Source: Podocnemis expansa (taxonomy: Eukaryota; Chordata; Testudines; Podocnemididae). Taken from it: DNA of 64,000 nucleotides. The notes beneath the pieces are model-generated. The model made no database searches. It worked only from the letters and a program-made list of their open reading frames with translations, and was not told the DNA's origin. Both the position numbers and the translations under genes were made by a program. Of the stretch, positions 13,406 through 23,580 are shown in pieces; positions within the stretch are counted from its first letter, which is position 1, and every line of letters starts with the position of its first letter. Location of the stretch: contig ML681995.1 in the NCBI GenBank assembly GCA_007922195.1, forward strand, positions 12,639,450-12,703,449, read 5' to 3'.

Positions 13406-13429
13406 GATCAAGCTTAAATGTATTTCTGT

Positions 13430-13700
13430 GCAGTGTAACTGTAGCCATGCTGGTTCCAGGATATGAGACACAAACTGGGTTAGGAATTTAACAACAACAA
13501 CAAACAACAACAAAGGACAAAACAGGACCACCTTCTGTTGATAAAACAGATAAGCTTTCAAGCCACACAGAGCTCAAGTCTAGAAAAGATGCACCAAGCA
13601 TCACAGCTAAACGCAAGGCACAACCCATTGTTAAGTGTAAGTAGTTAGAAAATTTTTCTTGAAGAGCAAGCAAACACAGAAGTTAAATTTGGTATGGTCT
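13430..13700. repeat. Interspersed repeat with CAA-rich insert
   Basis: TGTAACTGTAGCCATGCTGG, TTCCAGGATATGAGACACAA, AACAACAACAACAA (13488-13514), CACCTTCTGTTGATAAAACA, AAGCTTTCAAGCCACACAGA and GCTCAAGTCTAGAAAAG form a known turtle repeat pattern. The class is not known to me. Confidence 0.55.
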
Positions 13701-13782
13701 TCAAGATTTTGGAGACGCATTTCCCCTTCAGTTTAATACCTGCAAACTATTACTGTGGAACTCTGAGAAAGGCCTTAAAACA

Positions 13783-13822
13783 AAAAACAAAAACAAAAAC
13801 AAAAAACAAAAACAAACAAAAA
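13783..13822. repeat. (AAAAAC)n-like A-rich simple repeat
   Basis: Irregular AAAAAC/AAAC units within an A-rich run. Confidence 0.8.
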
Positions 13823-14456
13823 ACCACATAACCAAAGTCATGATAAGGAGAACCTGCTGAAACTGGGAAATTTGCTCTGGATTGTTGCTATTATGTTCTA
13901 AAACTCTTCAAGGGTGCTTTTCATAAAATGGCTTGATTTCAATATTTTAAGATCTGTGTGTTAAACTCAGGGCACCTAGAGAAAAGTGGCCTGATTTCTA
14001 CAGGGCTAAGCACCAAAGTCCCTTCGAAGACAATGTCAGCTGATGATTGCTTGCTCTGCACTTTTGAAAACCAGGTCTCTTGTTCAAGTGCCTAAATATG
14101 GTTTTAAGAGCCTAATATCTGGAAACAGTAGCCCAAAGCTTCACATTCTGAGATTGGCCTCTCCCATTCTGAAAACAACATAAAGATCCAGGAAGAGGAA
14201 ATACCATATTTCTCTTTTCAACACAATATAAACCTAGTGAGAACAAGGACAAGACAATTAAAGAAATATTATCTAAGAAAAAAATCCATGGGCTCAGGCC
14301 CAACAGTCTCAAGGAAACACAAGAACTGAGCAGAAAAAGTCTTCATATACTAGTTGACCATAACTGGGACTGATGCTTTATTGCCCTGCATTCTGGGTAG
14401 GCATTTATACCAAGCGACTGCAAAATAGGTGCAAAATGCTACCAAATCAGAATAGA

Positions 14457-14741
14457 TGGTTGCTCACCAGTAGTAACTGATGTTCTTCGAGGTGTGTGTC
14501 CGGTGCTGCTCCACCACCACCACCCTTCTCCCCTCCTTCTGTTTCTTTCTCAAATTCGTGATGACTGTTAAAAAGGAACTGAGGGAAGCGGGCATGCTTG
14601 CGCTGAAGCCGCGCCGAGACCTCTCTCCTGTGCAAGTGCAACCCAGGACTACTGCTAGCAGAATGCTGTGGATTTGGTGCAAGGACCCGAATGCACCTAA
14701 GGTGGAGCAGCACAGGACACTATTCGATGAAGAATGGTAGC
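14457..14741. repeat. Solo DIRS terminal repeat
   Basis: The start GTAACTGATGTTCTTCGAGG, then GTGTGTCCGGTGCTGCTCCA, and the end TGGAGCAGCACAGGACACTA then TTCGATGAAGAATGG form an inverted pair. These motifs match the complementary ends and internal region of DIRS A and C (TTCTTCGAG, GTGTCC, GTGCTCC). The length, about 285 bp, is that of one terminal repeat plus internal complementary region. No DIRS coding sequence flanks it. It is a third DIRS-derived site in the same intron. Confidence 0.6.
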
Positions 14742-15007
14742 ATTGTGCATGTACATTGTACTGGTGTAAATCACTAGGCATTGCAGGGAAATAGGGACTG
14801 AAACCTGGATACTGCAATGCAGGTGCAAAGGCACACAGCCCTTCAAAGCTAACCACTCTGAAAGGTTGTTCACATAGCCATGCAGGAATGACATGAAAAC
14901 AAAGTATAATCTTGCAATTCTCTGATGTTCTGAGTAAATGAAACCCTCCCACCTTGAGTACAGTATAGTAAATCTGCTAGGTGCAGGGGAATGTAGTTAC
15001 AAAGGAC

Positions 15008-15135
15008 TAGCCTTCTTAGTCTAGTTCAGCAAAACAAACAAGGAGTCCCCTGGCATTTTTAAAGAATAACATTTATTTTATTGCATGAGCTTTCGTGGAA
15101 GAAAATCCCACTTTGTCAGACGCTTCAAACATGGT
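15008..15135 (-). repeat. Palindromic-family copy, one arm
   Basis: CTTAGTCTAGTTCAGCAAAA then ACAAGGAGTCCCC, TATTGCATGAGCTTTCGTGG and CCCACTTTGTCAGACG, the reverse order of the copies at 2.6 and 4.7 kb. Confidence 0.6.
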
Positions 15136-15290
15136 TACCTAGTCAGACTGGCTCTAGCAGGGAGAAGACAGATCAAGATCTTTAGCTATTAAAACTCACA
15201 GTCAGAAGATTGGAAATCTTTCCCAGGAATCTAAGCAGCACACAGATTTCATTCATCCCCATTTCTCCCATACTCTGTTGAGCTCTAAAC

Positions 15291-15316
15291 ACCAAAAAAA
15301 AAAAAAAAAAAAAAAG
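15291..15316. repeat. Poly-A tract
   Basis: More than 20 consecutive A after CACC. Confidence 0.9.
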
Positions 15317-15535
15317 CAAGCCTGTGAGGCTGGCTGATTTCAGCAAAGGCAATGCCTCTCTTCCTACCCCCATTCAGTGAATTCAGCAGGCCATTGTCAC
15401 AGAGATGTTGTCTTTCTTCATGCATAGTTTGTATTAGGACTTATTGAATGTATCAAGGTCAGCAGCTGCTAGGTTGGCAGGGGAGAAGCACCCTGCTACA
15501 AAGGAACCCACAGGACCTTGTAGCCAGGAAGTCTC

Positions 15536-15590
15536 TAATAATTTTTTATAATTATTATTATTTATAATTATTTTATAATTATTTCAAAGC
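15536..15590. repeat. AT-rich imperfect tandem repeat
   Basis: Repeated TTATAATTATT units, irregular. Confidence 0.75.
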
Positions 15591-16789
15591 CATGTGACTG
15601 GTCTTCACATAACAGTGTTGCCCCCCCCCCGAGCCACAATTATGGTGGGGCCAACAGGGCAAAGCCCTGGGTGGCACGGAGCTGCTTAATGGAGCCACGC
15701 TATTAAAGAGGTGGCTTTGCAGCTGTGGCTCTAAGCACCACTAATGGGAAGGGGTGCGTTCTGGTTGGCAAAAAACGGTGTTACGGCTCTGTGCCCCTCC
15801 AAGAGAGAGAACTCCTAAGAGCTATACTGCACACGGGTGTGGTTGACTCCTCTTCTACACATTCATCAAATGACCAGGTTACATCACTGCTGAGGGTTAT
15901 AACCTGACTAATCAACATCTCTAGTCAACATAGGGCCTGATTCTCCTCCAAGTTATGGCCCCTTAGAAGGCCTGGACAGCATAAAAGGGCACCAGAGTAC
16001 ATAAACACAGCCCTTTAGCATCTATCTAGCATAACGCCGAGGAAGATTTCATTTGGCCTTTGCAACAATTGTGGGAATGTCAAGTGGCTGCTTCTCCTTT
16101 CTTTAAAAGATTATAATAAAAAAAGCTATTTTTTAACATGACACTCATTAGCCCTGTTCTGCCAAGCCTTTACCTTTTGCTTCTTTATTGGACTTAAAAG
16201 AAGCAGGTGTCTTTCGCATTCTTTTCCTCCAGACACCAGAACCAGCATCTGGGATGTTTTTTCTTGCTCTTCCCCCTCAAACATTGTCACTGAACCTGAA
16301 GAGACAGTAAACTTGTTCTGGATGGTTGGTTTTATTTTTGGTGAGTGTCCTCATTCCTCTGACAGCTCTCCCCCCACCATCTGTATACTAGGAGCTGCCC
16401 AGCTGTTCCACCTGCCCCCCATTCACATATACAAGACCCATTTAAGTCAGAATCTGATCTCCGACTCTCAATTTTTGTGTCTCAGCTCTGCAAATTCTGA
16501 CACACCAATATTGCTTCAAGCGTGGGAGTTGCCTCATTGAATGCAGAACTGACCAACAGATGAACTCCAAGCCCAGAACTGGGCCTCAGCCTGCTCTTCA
16601 ACTGGACCAGTTCACCCATATACGCTCTCCATCCACTGGCCACCCCCTTGATAACACTGCCAGGGGGACCAGCAAGACCGCAGGCTGCAGAGGACATGGA
16701 ACACAAGTCCACTGCCAGGGGAACCACATAATGGCTGCAATCCTGGGCCAGCTGAAGTCAATGGTCACACTCCAGGTAAATTCAACCAG

Positions 16790-17085
16790 ATGCCTATGGT
16801 TACCGGATACCAAAGCATGAAAAGGAGGACAGGGAAAAGGAAGACACTGGAGGACACATTGCAAAAACGTAGTATTAATGTAATATTCTTCTGTTTTTAG
16901 GGGGCCCTGCAATGCTTCCCCCTAAAAATAAGGTGCTCCGGGGCATTCCAGCATAGTTTAACCCCTGTAAGTAAACAGTCAGACACAATCATGTCTTTTT
17001 AAAACGCCTGCCGGATGGAGGATGTGAAGGTAAAAAGGAGGACGTCCTCCTTTTGCCTGACATCTGGTAGTCCTAACCAGACCTA
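16790..17085. mobile_element. TIR element with nested fragment
   Basis: The left end GGTTACCGGATACCAAAGC with AAAAGGAGGACAGG is inverted relative to the right end GAGGACGTCCTCCTTTTGCC with CATCTGGTAGTCCTAACC. Inside it a TIR fragment like the right end of 28123-29090 occurs at 16895-16966 (GCATTCCAGCATAG, TTTAACCCCTG). Confidence 0.5.
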
Positions 17086-18610
17086 GGTTTCTTTCTTTGT
17101 GTGTAACAATATACAGCACACAGCGGCACCTAGTGACTGCATGGTATTCTGCTTGAAAAGCTCTCATTACAATGCCTGCACACCCTTTTAAAGCAGGGAA
17201 CATGGAGAGGCTACAGGATGTTTCCCCAGTTAGGGAAACTCAAGAGCTGTCAAAACAAACATTTTTTCCTAACCTAATGATTGAACCATTTAACTGAAAA
17301 CTTCCCATAAAATTCAGCCTGTGGCAAATCCTCAGCATGAGAAATTTCAGACCAAATAAAAGTGTGACAAACAGGGTTTTATAATAGGAAGCCTTGGGCA
17401 ATCTTATCTATAGGAGATGCTTTCAGCTCTGCCTAGAAAACCATATCCATGTTTCTGCAAAGAAAACAACACATTAGAAACCGGGTTAAGATGGGTTAGA
17501 AGGAATATCCACCCTCACAAGAACAAACAAGTGTCCAGTTACGATGTACACCTTCAACTCTCCTTCACTGCCACACATCCCATTCACAACCAGTACTGAC
17601 AGATTCCACCCCTTTATAAAAAGCCCTATGCTTACGTGCGCAGTCACACAAACACACATCACATCCCTTCCCATTCCAGCTAGGATGCACAACTAACTAA
17701 CATCAACACACATACCTGTAGGGCATGGGTGTCATGGGGAACTGTAGGATGTTATCACTTCATGAAGTTTTTAATTATGTTATGTGCGCTGCTAGGCTGT
17801 TACGTGTATCTGTAATGCCACACTGTGGATGTCTGGAGGCGGTACAGTTAGCTTTTTCATATACCTAGTTTCAGAAGTGGGGTTTGCATTACCTTGCTAA
17901 TGGTGCGCTCCAGTTTCTGAAGCTCTTGGAAACATCACAACTCAACAGTGACACATCTATTTGTGTATTTGATTCTTTTCAACCTTTTTCTTTTTATTAT
18001 TTGAAAAAAGACTGTTTGCTAAAAAAAGCTTCTGCAAATACAACAAAATGGCTGTAATCTAAAATAAGCTCAGAGTACTAAGTTAGGGCTTCCATAGCAA
18101 TACTCTCATTCCTCCCTATTTCAGAGCAGCAAAGGCAAAATTTTCCAAAGCATCTGAGTGAACAAGGACCCTAGATTCCATTCACTTTCAAAGAGACTTA
18201 GCCTAACAGCATGGACGTCGCTGGTGCAGAGCACAGGGTGCACGAGCTCCCAGTGCCAGCACCAGTGCCCCAGTCCCATGGGCAGCACAGGCTCACAGAG
18301 TCTGCGACTGCCCTGAGCAAGTTCCCCCAACATCCGGCCCTAACCAGCCAGGGACCCGAAGCAGGGCTGTCGCAGCAGTAGCAGCCCCATACAGAGGCTG
18401 GGCCACGACGGCAGCAGAAGCCCCATCCTGCCTGAAGGGGGACCCAGGGCCAGGCCACCAGGGGCAGCAGGATCCAGCCCCAACCCCAGCCAGAGAACTG
18501 AATCAGGGCTGAGGGGTGAGGCTTGCACTTCAGGGGTCGGGGCTAGAACAGGGAAGGGAGGCCTGGGACCAGGCCCCGAACATTTTTTGGGGGCCAGTGA
18601 TGCCCCTGCC

Positions 18611-18897
18611 TAATGGTACGTCTACAGGGTAAGGAGAATTCTGCAGCTGATCAGTGCCAACTAAGTTGGGCTGGCAGGGCTCAGGCAGCGATGCTGTTTC
18701 ATGTGTAGACATCCAGGCTCCAGAAGGAACCTGAGCTCTCGGACCATGCAGGATGGAAGGGTTCCAGAGCACAGAGTGCAGCCTGATCTGGAAAGCGTAT
18801 ATTGCAATTTTATAGCCCCACATCCTACATCCCATGAACCCAAGTCAACTGACCTGGATCAGTCACAGACCATTTTTGTAGTGTAGACATACCCTGA
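18611..18897. mobile_element. Non-autonomous TIR element (TGTCTACAC type)
   Basis: Begins TAATGGTACGTCTACAGGGT and ends TTGTAGTGTAGACATACCCT. The ends form an inverted pair (GGTACGTCTAC / GTAGACATACC). It is about 285 bp and lies just outside the right end of DIRS A. Confidence 0.65.
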
Positions 18898-19081
18898 GAG
18901 CCTGCCACAATCCCGCAGGCTGAATTCTTTGTCCACTGGGCAGCCAAGTTTTCTCACACTGAACAAGCAAAGGGCTAAAGCAACCACATCTCAGGAGGGG
19001 GTTAAAAAGTATGGAAGATGGGTGGCTGGACTCGGGATGCAGCTTCAGGTTGGGACTCTGGAATAAAAGTCCCTAAAAAGA

Positions 19082-19320
19082 GGTTGCTTACCTGAAACTT
19101 CTGCTCTTTGAGATGTGTGTCCTGTGCGCGTGCCACATCACGTGTCACTGCATCCCGCGGTGAAGAGCGGAGTCTTTGTAGCAGTAGCAGTGGGGGTTGG
19201 GTGCATGCCAGTTGGAACTGGCGACAGCCTCTGCTCCGTCAGTTCATTCTCTACCGCAGAGCAGCCATAGTAGTACTCCAAAGTAAAGAGGAAGGAGGAA
19301 GGGTAGTGGAGCACCCACAG
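19082..19320 (-). repeat. Right inverted terminal repeat of DIRS A
   Basis: It begins at the outer edge with GAGGTTGCTTACCTGAAACT on the plus strand and shares GATGTGTGTCC, a TTTGTAGCAGTAG block and a GTTGGAACT block with the minus strand of the opposite end near 31360-31470. The relation is inverted, as expected for DIRS elements, which lack ordinary LTRs and target duplications. The outer boundary is approximate. Confidence 0.7.
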
Positions 19321-19425
19321 AGGGACACATCTCGAAGAACAGAAGATACAGGTAAGTAACCTCTTCTTCGAGCGATGTCCCTATGTGTGCTCCACATCAG
19401 ATGACTATGTAGAAGTTTTCAAGGG
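19315..19425. repeat. Internal complementary region of DIRS A
   Basis: Two arms, AGGGACACATCTCGAAGAAC and CTTCTTCGAGCGATGTCCCT, face each other around a short spacer containing ACAGGTAAGTAACC. In DIRS elements such a region lies just inside the right terminal repeat and is complementary to both element termini; it is thought to template the circular DNA intermediate. Here one half matches the complement of the right terminus and the other the complement of the left terminus (CTCAAAGAAGAAACTGG at about 31453-31469). Confidence 0.65.
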
Positions 19426-19469
19426 TAGGAGGAGAGACTTCAGCATACAGAGGAAAGCATTGCCCTCCC

Positions 19470-20498
19470 TGCTTTGGTATTGTTCAATGAGGCCTTGTCT
19501 ATCACATAATGGGCAGTAAATATATGAAGGGACGACCAAGTGGCCACCTTACAAATGTCTGTGAGTGGAGCATTTTTCACAAATGTTGTGGTGGCTGCCA
19601 TAGCTCATGTAGCGTGTGCTCGGACACTCTTAGATGGTTGTTAATCATTTTGATGATAGGATGTGTGGATGCAATCCTTTATCCATTTTGAAAGTCTCTG
19701 ATTAGAAATTGATTCACCCTCTTTCTTTCTACAATAGATATGAATAATCTGTTCGATTTTCTGCATGATTTTGCCATTTCTAGGTAGAAGGATAACACCT
19801 GTTGTATATAAAGAGGGTGGAGGACAACTGTGGGAATTCCTCTGAGGCTTTGGGTAATGGGTATGTAAACATATGGGTTCATTAACATGGAAATCTGAAA
19901 TAACTTTCAGAAGAAAATGTGGATAGGGACGTAGGGCTCCTTTATCTTTTGTAAAGAAAGCGTATGGAGGTTCCATGGCAAAAGATTTGATTTCCCCTAC
20001 TCTTCTTGCAGATGTAAGTGCGACCAGGAAGGCTAATTTTATGGACATGTGGTACTCTGAGCAAGTTGCCAGAGGTTCAAGGCAGGGGGTGTAATTGTGT
20101 TTATGACAAGGTTCAGAACCCAAAGCAGTGCTGGGGGGCGTATGCTTGGGAATAATCTTTGGAGGCCCATGAGAAAACATTTTTCTGTTGGGTGACTGAA
20201 TATTCTTGAGTCATTGAGGAGGTTGTGAAAAACTGAACTTGCTGCTAAATATACTTTCAGGAAGCTGAATGCCAGTCCAGAATGTTTCAGTTCCAAGATA
20301 CAATCAAGGACCTGTGGAACTGAGGACAATAGCGGTGTGATATTATGGATTCCATGACTGGAATCTTTGCCATTTGTGTAGGTATGTTCTTCTAGCACTA
20401 GGTTTTCTGCTATTTAGCAAAATGTGACTCACCAGCTCTGAGCATTGTAATTTGTCCTGTTGGAACCATCCAGGTACCAGGTCATCAGGTGTAGCTTC
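19470..20498 (-). pseudogene. DIRS A tyrosine recombinase remnant
   Basis: The minus strand encodes pieces of a DIRS tyrosine recombinase: HILLNSRKPSARRTYLHKW (about 20.43-20.38 kb), then VLDCILELKHSGL, then in a shifted frame LVALTSARRVGEIKSFAMEP with the first catalytic arginine (about 20.0 kb), and finally VATWSSLHIFTAHYV (about 19.5 kb) with the nucleophile tyrosine. The HxxR box (near 19.61 kb) now reads AHAT followed by TGA, which looks like a CGA-to-TGA decay that removes the catalytic arginine. A frameshift lies between about 20180 and 20040. It is broken and cannot be functional. Its N-terminal side ends at the junction with element C. Confidence 0.8.
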
Positions 20499-20690
20499 CA
20501 TTCCACCTTGGGTTTGTATGTGCCAGCATGCTCGAACACCGGAACCTTTTGCCCAGCCCCCGCCGTGGGACCAGCGGTGGCGCCCCCTGGAGTGGTTAAA
20601 TATCCCGCTGGTCTGGTAGGCGGTCAGTTCCTTCTTTCTGCAACTCCAAAGTGGGGATGGCGGGTGGGTGTGGAATGGAAGTGAGCAGCG
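20499..20690 (-). repeat. Right inverted terminal repeat of DIRS C (outer end truncated)
   Basis: The plus strand reads CATTCCACCTTGGGTTTGTA, then GCATGCTCGAACACCGG, GCGGTGGCGCCCCCTGG and GGCGGTCAGTTCC, the inverse of the left repeat at 27405-27560. The left repeat has a further part beyond CATTCCACC (about 30-45 bp including GAGCAGCTGCTC). Here that part is absent and element A sequence follows directly, so the end was lost. Confidence 0.75.
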
Positions 20691-20735
20691 CATCTCGAAG
20701 AACAGCAGTTACAGGTAAGGAACTGTCCTCCTTTC
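20691..20735. repeat. DIRS C internal complementary region, first half
   Basis: Contains CATCTCGAAGAACAGCAGTT, ACAGGTAAGG and the 15-bp AACTGTCCTCCTTTC at its end (20721-20735). It is separated from the other half (22082-22133) by fragment B. If B is removed, the halves form an inverted pair CTCGAAGAAC / TTCTTCGAG like that of element A. Confidence 0.7.
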
Positions 20736-22081
20736 ATCATTGACCTTGCTCCTGAGGGTAGCTAATTATTATGCCTTGCTTGCAAACTGTAACTCTTCAG
20801 TTTATGAAAACCTAATACAATTTATGGCTGACCTACCAGATAATAAAAAAAGAACAATACAGAGCCTTAATGAAAGAAGGCCAGTTGGTAGCAAGATCAT
20901 CTCTGCAAGCATCCCTGGATGTAGCAGACTTAGCAGCAAGAGCCATGGCTACAGCAATAGTAATGCACAGAGCATCATGGCTGCAAGCAGCAACCTTACC
21001 CAGGGGTCTCCAAACAAAAATTTTATCCCCTTTGATAAAGTACATCTTTTCTCAGAAAAAAAAATGGCACAGCAGTGCGCTCCATGAAAGATTCCAGGGC
21101 TACTCTGCGCACTCTAGGAATCTATACAACAACATTTAAGAGAAAGCAGACTAGGTTCCAATCATACACTAGTTGCTCTCAACCATACTACCAATCTCGT
21201 ACTCAACAAAGGCACTATGAGAAACAACAAAGAGGAAGACAGAGGGGATACATGCAGCCCCCTCTAATGTTCAGCCTCCACCACTCAAACTTCAATATTG
21301 AGAAATTGGTTGAGGGTTTGAGACTTCCTCTCTGCCACACAGCAACAACCACACTAAACTCAAATTTCAAATTCCATCTCAGGCAGTTCCATCTGGCCTG
21401 CACTACCATCACGACAGACAAATGGGTCTGAAATTTTGAATATTGGTTACTCCATCCCATTCATATCCCGCCCACCTCCACACTACCCTTCTCTGTCCCT
21501 CTCAAGGGACACCATTCGCATGCAAAATCCTCCATCAGGAAATCCAGCAACTACTATCAATGGGGGCGATATAACCCATTCCAGCACAGCACAGAGAGAA
21601 AAGCTTCTATTCCCAATACTTTGTAGTATAAAAGAAATTGGGAGGGTGGGTACCCATTTTAGATCTGTGACCCCCAAGCAAGTATATGAAGCACCAGATG
21701 TTCAAAATGGTGACCCTAAACAAGATAATTCCCATGCTGCATCAGGGAGAGTGGTTCTCATCCCTTGACTTTAAGGATGCATGTTTTCATGTCACCATTC
21801 ATCCTGCACACAAACAATTCCTTTGATTTGTAGTAGACAACTCACAGTACCTATGCAAGGCGATGCCTTTTGGGTTCTCCACAGAACCCCGAAAATTCTC
21901 CAGACTCCTGGTGGTAGTCACAGCTTTATTAGGAACACAAGGAATAAAAATCTGTCCTTATCTATAAAATTGTTTGATCACTGCACGATCTCAGGAAGGT
22001 GCAGCTGTAGCCACCACTCAAACCATTACACTCTTCCGGAGGCTATGACACAAAATAAATACAGAGAAATCTGTCATCCGT
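20736..22081 (+). pseudogene. DIRS fragment B: gag end to reverse transcriptase, opposite strand
   Basis: The plus strand encodes TLLLRVANYYALLANC, then a decayed Ala-rich block, and a tail with TLRTLGIYTTTF. Then come fragments of reverse transcriptase (about 21.78-22.08 kb: HVTIHP, KAMPFGFSTEP, LLGTQGIKI, and EKSV at the end). It is AT-rich and full of stops like element A and unlike C. It lies between two identical 15-bp copies of AACTGTCCTCCTTTC. Its first codons continue the frame at which A's gag-like gene breaks near 27590, so it is probably A's displaced middle part. It is not functional. Confidence 0.75.
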
Positions 22082-22133
22082 AACTGTCCTCCTTTCTTCT
22101 TCGAGCAGCTGCTCACATACATTCCACCTTGGG
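22082..22133. repeat. DIRS C internal complementary region, second half
   Basis: It starts with the same 15 bp AACTGTCCTCCTTTC (22082-22096) that ends the other half, followed by TTCTTCGAGCAGCTGCTCAC and CATTCCACCTTGGGT, the inverse of C's left terminus at 27589. It lies directly after the recombinase frame, the normal DIRS position. Confidence 0.7.
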
Positions 22134-22146
22134 TAGATTGCTAGCC

Positions 22147-23580
22147 TTATGCTGGATGGTGGGTGGAGTTACAGGCACCGGAACGAAGAACCGCCGCACC
22201 AAAAGCCGCATCATCTCTGGCCTGCTGAACTATTGCGTAATGGGAGGTGAATGTATGCATTGAAGCCCATGTTGCCGTGCGGCAGATGTCTGGAATCGGG
22301 ACCCCAGCCAAAAACGCCGCTGAGGAGGCTTGTGCCCTTGTTGAGTGGGCCCGTACTCTGTCCGGTAGTGGGACACAGGCCAAGCGGTAGCACGTCTTTA
22401 TACAGGATACTACCCAATTAGAGATCGTCTGTGACAACACCGGGTCTCCTTTCATGCAGTCCGCTACCGCTACAAAGAGCTGTGTGGTCTTCCTAAAAGG
22501 TTTTGTCCATTGAATGTAGAAGGCCAACGCCCTTCTGACGTCCAGGGTATGTAGTTTCCTTTGCTCCGTCGACACATGTGGTTTGGGGCATAGCATGGAT
22601 AGAAATATGTCTTGATTAAGGTGGAAGTGGGAGACCACTTTAGGAAGGAACACCGGGTGGGTTCGCACCCGCACTTTGTCTTTAAAGAACACAGTGTATG
22701 GAGGCTCGGAAGAGAGTGCTCTTAACTCCGAGACCCTCCTGGCGGACGTGATTGCCACCAAGAATGCCACCTTGTGTGATAAAGTCAACAGTGGACAAGT
22801 GGCCATTGGTTCAAACGGTGACCCTGACAAGACTGTGATGACTATATTCAAGTCCCACTGCGGGGAGGGTGGCCGAACTGCAGGGAAGACACACTCCAAG
22901 CCCTTCAGGAACCTTGTCACCACAGGGTATGAGAAAATGGAATGGTCAGCCACAGGTGCGTGCACTGCCGCAATTGCCGCTAGGTGGACCTTTATCGAGG
23001 CCAGGGTGAGGCCTTCCAGCTTCAATTCCAGCAAGTAGTCTAGAATGTCCTTCACTGGTGCGAGGTGTGGGTCCAAGCCCCTTCCTTGTGCCCACTGCAG
23101 GAAACGCCGCCATTTGGCCGTATACGTAGCATGCGTCGAGGCCTTCCTGCTACTGACTAGGATGTGCTTCACTTGAACTGAGCAGGACCGTTCTTCCGCA
23201 GTTAGCCAGACAGCCTCCATACCGTCAGGTGGAGCGATTGCAAGTTGGGGTATAAGAGGCGGCCCTGGTCTTGGGTCAGGAGATCGGGTCTCAGAGGCAG
23301 TTCTTGGGGCTCGGCTATTGATAGGTCCCCCAGCATATGGTACCAGTGCTGCCGCGGCCATGCCGGGACAATCAAGATCACTTGCGCTTTGTCTTGTTGA
23401 ACTTTCATCAGGGCCCTGTGAATCAGCGGGAAGGGAGGAAATGCATACATCAGGGGTCCTGACCAAGATAGCAGGAATGCATCTGGGAGGGACCCCGGTT
23501 CTCTTCCCCTCAGTGAAGAGAACCTGCAGCATTTGCGATTCTCCTGAGTCGCGAACAGGTCGATTAGGGGAAACCCCCAC
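22147..23580 (-). CDS. DIRS C tyrosine recombinase, open frame
   Basis: An open frame of 477 codons. The frame opens with GTG, so the true start is unknown; it overlaps the RNase H frame by about 380 bp, as is typical of DIRS. Motifs in order: VKHILVSSRKAS with KWRRFLQWAQ (core-binding domain), TSARRVSELRALSSEPP with the first catalytic Arg, RVRAHSTRAQASSAAF with the HxxR box, and ATWASMHTFTSHYAI with the nucleophile Tyr. All catalytic residues of the family are visible. In DIRS elements this enzyme integrates the circular DNA copy without target duplication. Low decay compared with element A implies a younger insertion. Expression cannot be judged from sequence. Confidence 0.88.
   Translation of the reverse strand: MGVSPNRPVRDSGESQMLQVLFTEGKRTGVPPRCIPAILVRTPDVCISSLPADSQGPDESSTRQSASDLDCPGMAAAALVPYAGGPINSRAPRTASETRSPDPRPGPPLIPQLAIAPPDGMEAVWLTAEERSCSVQVKHILVSSRKASTHATYTAKWRRFLQWAQGRGLDPHLAPVKDILDYLLELKLEGLTLASIKVHLAAIAAVHAPVADHSIFSYPVVTRFLKGLECVFPAVRPPSPQWDLNIVITVLSGSPFEPMATCPLLTLSHKVAFLVAITSARRVSELRALSSEPPYTVFFKDKVRVRTHPVFLPKVVSHFHLNQDIFLSMLCPKPHVSTEQRKLHTLDVRRALAFYIQWTKPFRKTTQLFVAVADCMKGDPVLSQTISNWVVSCIKTCYRLACVPLPDRVRAHSTRAQASSAAFLAGVPIPDICRTATWASMHTFTSHYAIVQQARDDAAFGAAVLRSGACNSTHHPA

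Noticed and set aside
14464..14952. 162-codon minus-strand frame
   Set aside because: Its second half crosses the solo DIRS terminal repeat; no protein family is recognisable.
20736..22081. Fragment B as an independent DIRS insertion with a 15-bp target duplication
   Set aside because: DIRS elements do not normally make target duplications, and the start of B continues the broken frame of A exactly; kept as an alternative only.
22676..23038. Plus-strand frames within DIRS C
   Set aside because: Shadows of the tyrosine recombinase frame on the opposite strand.
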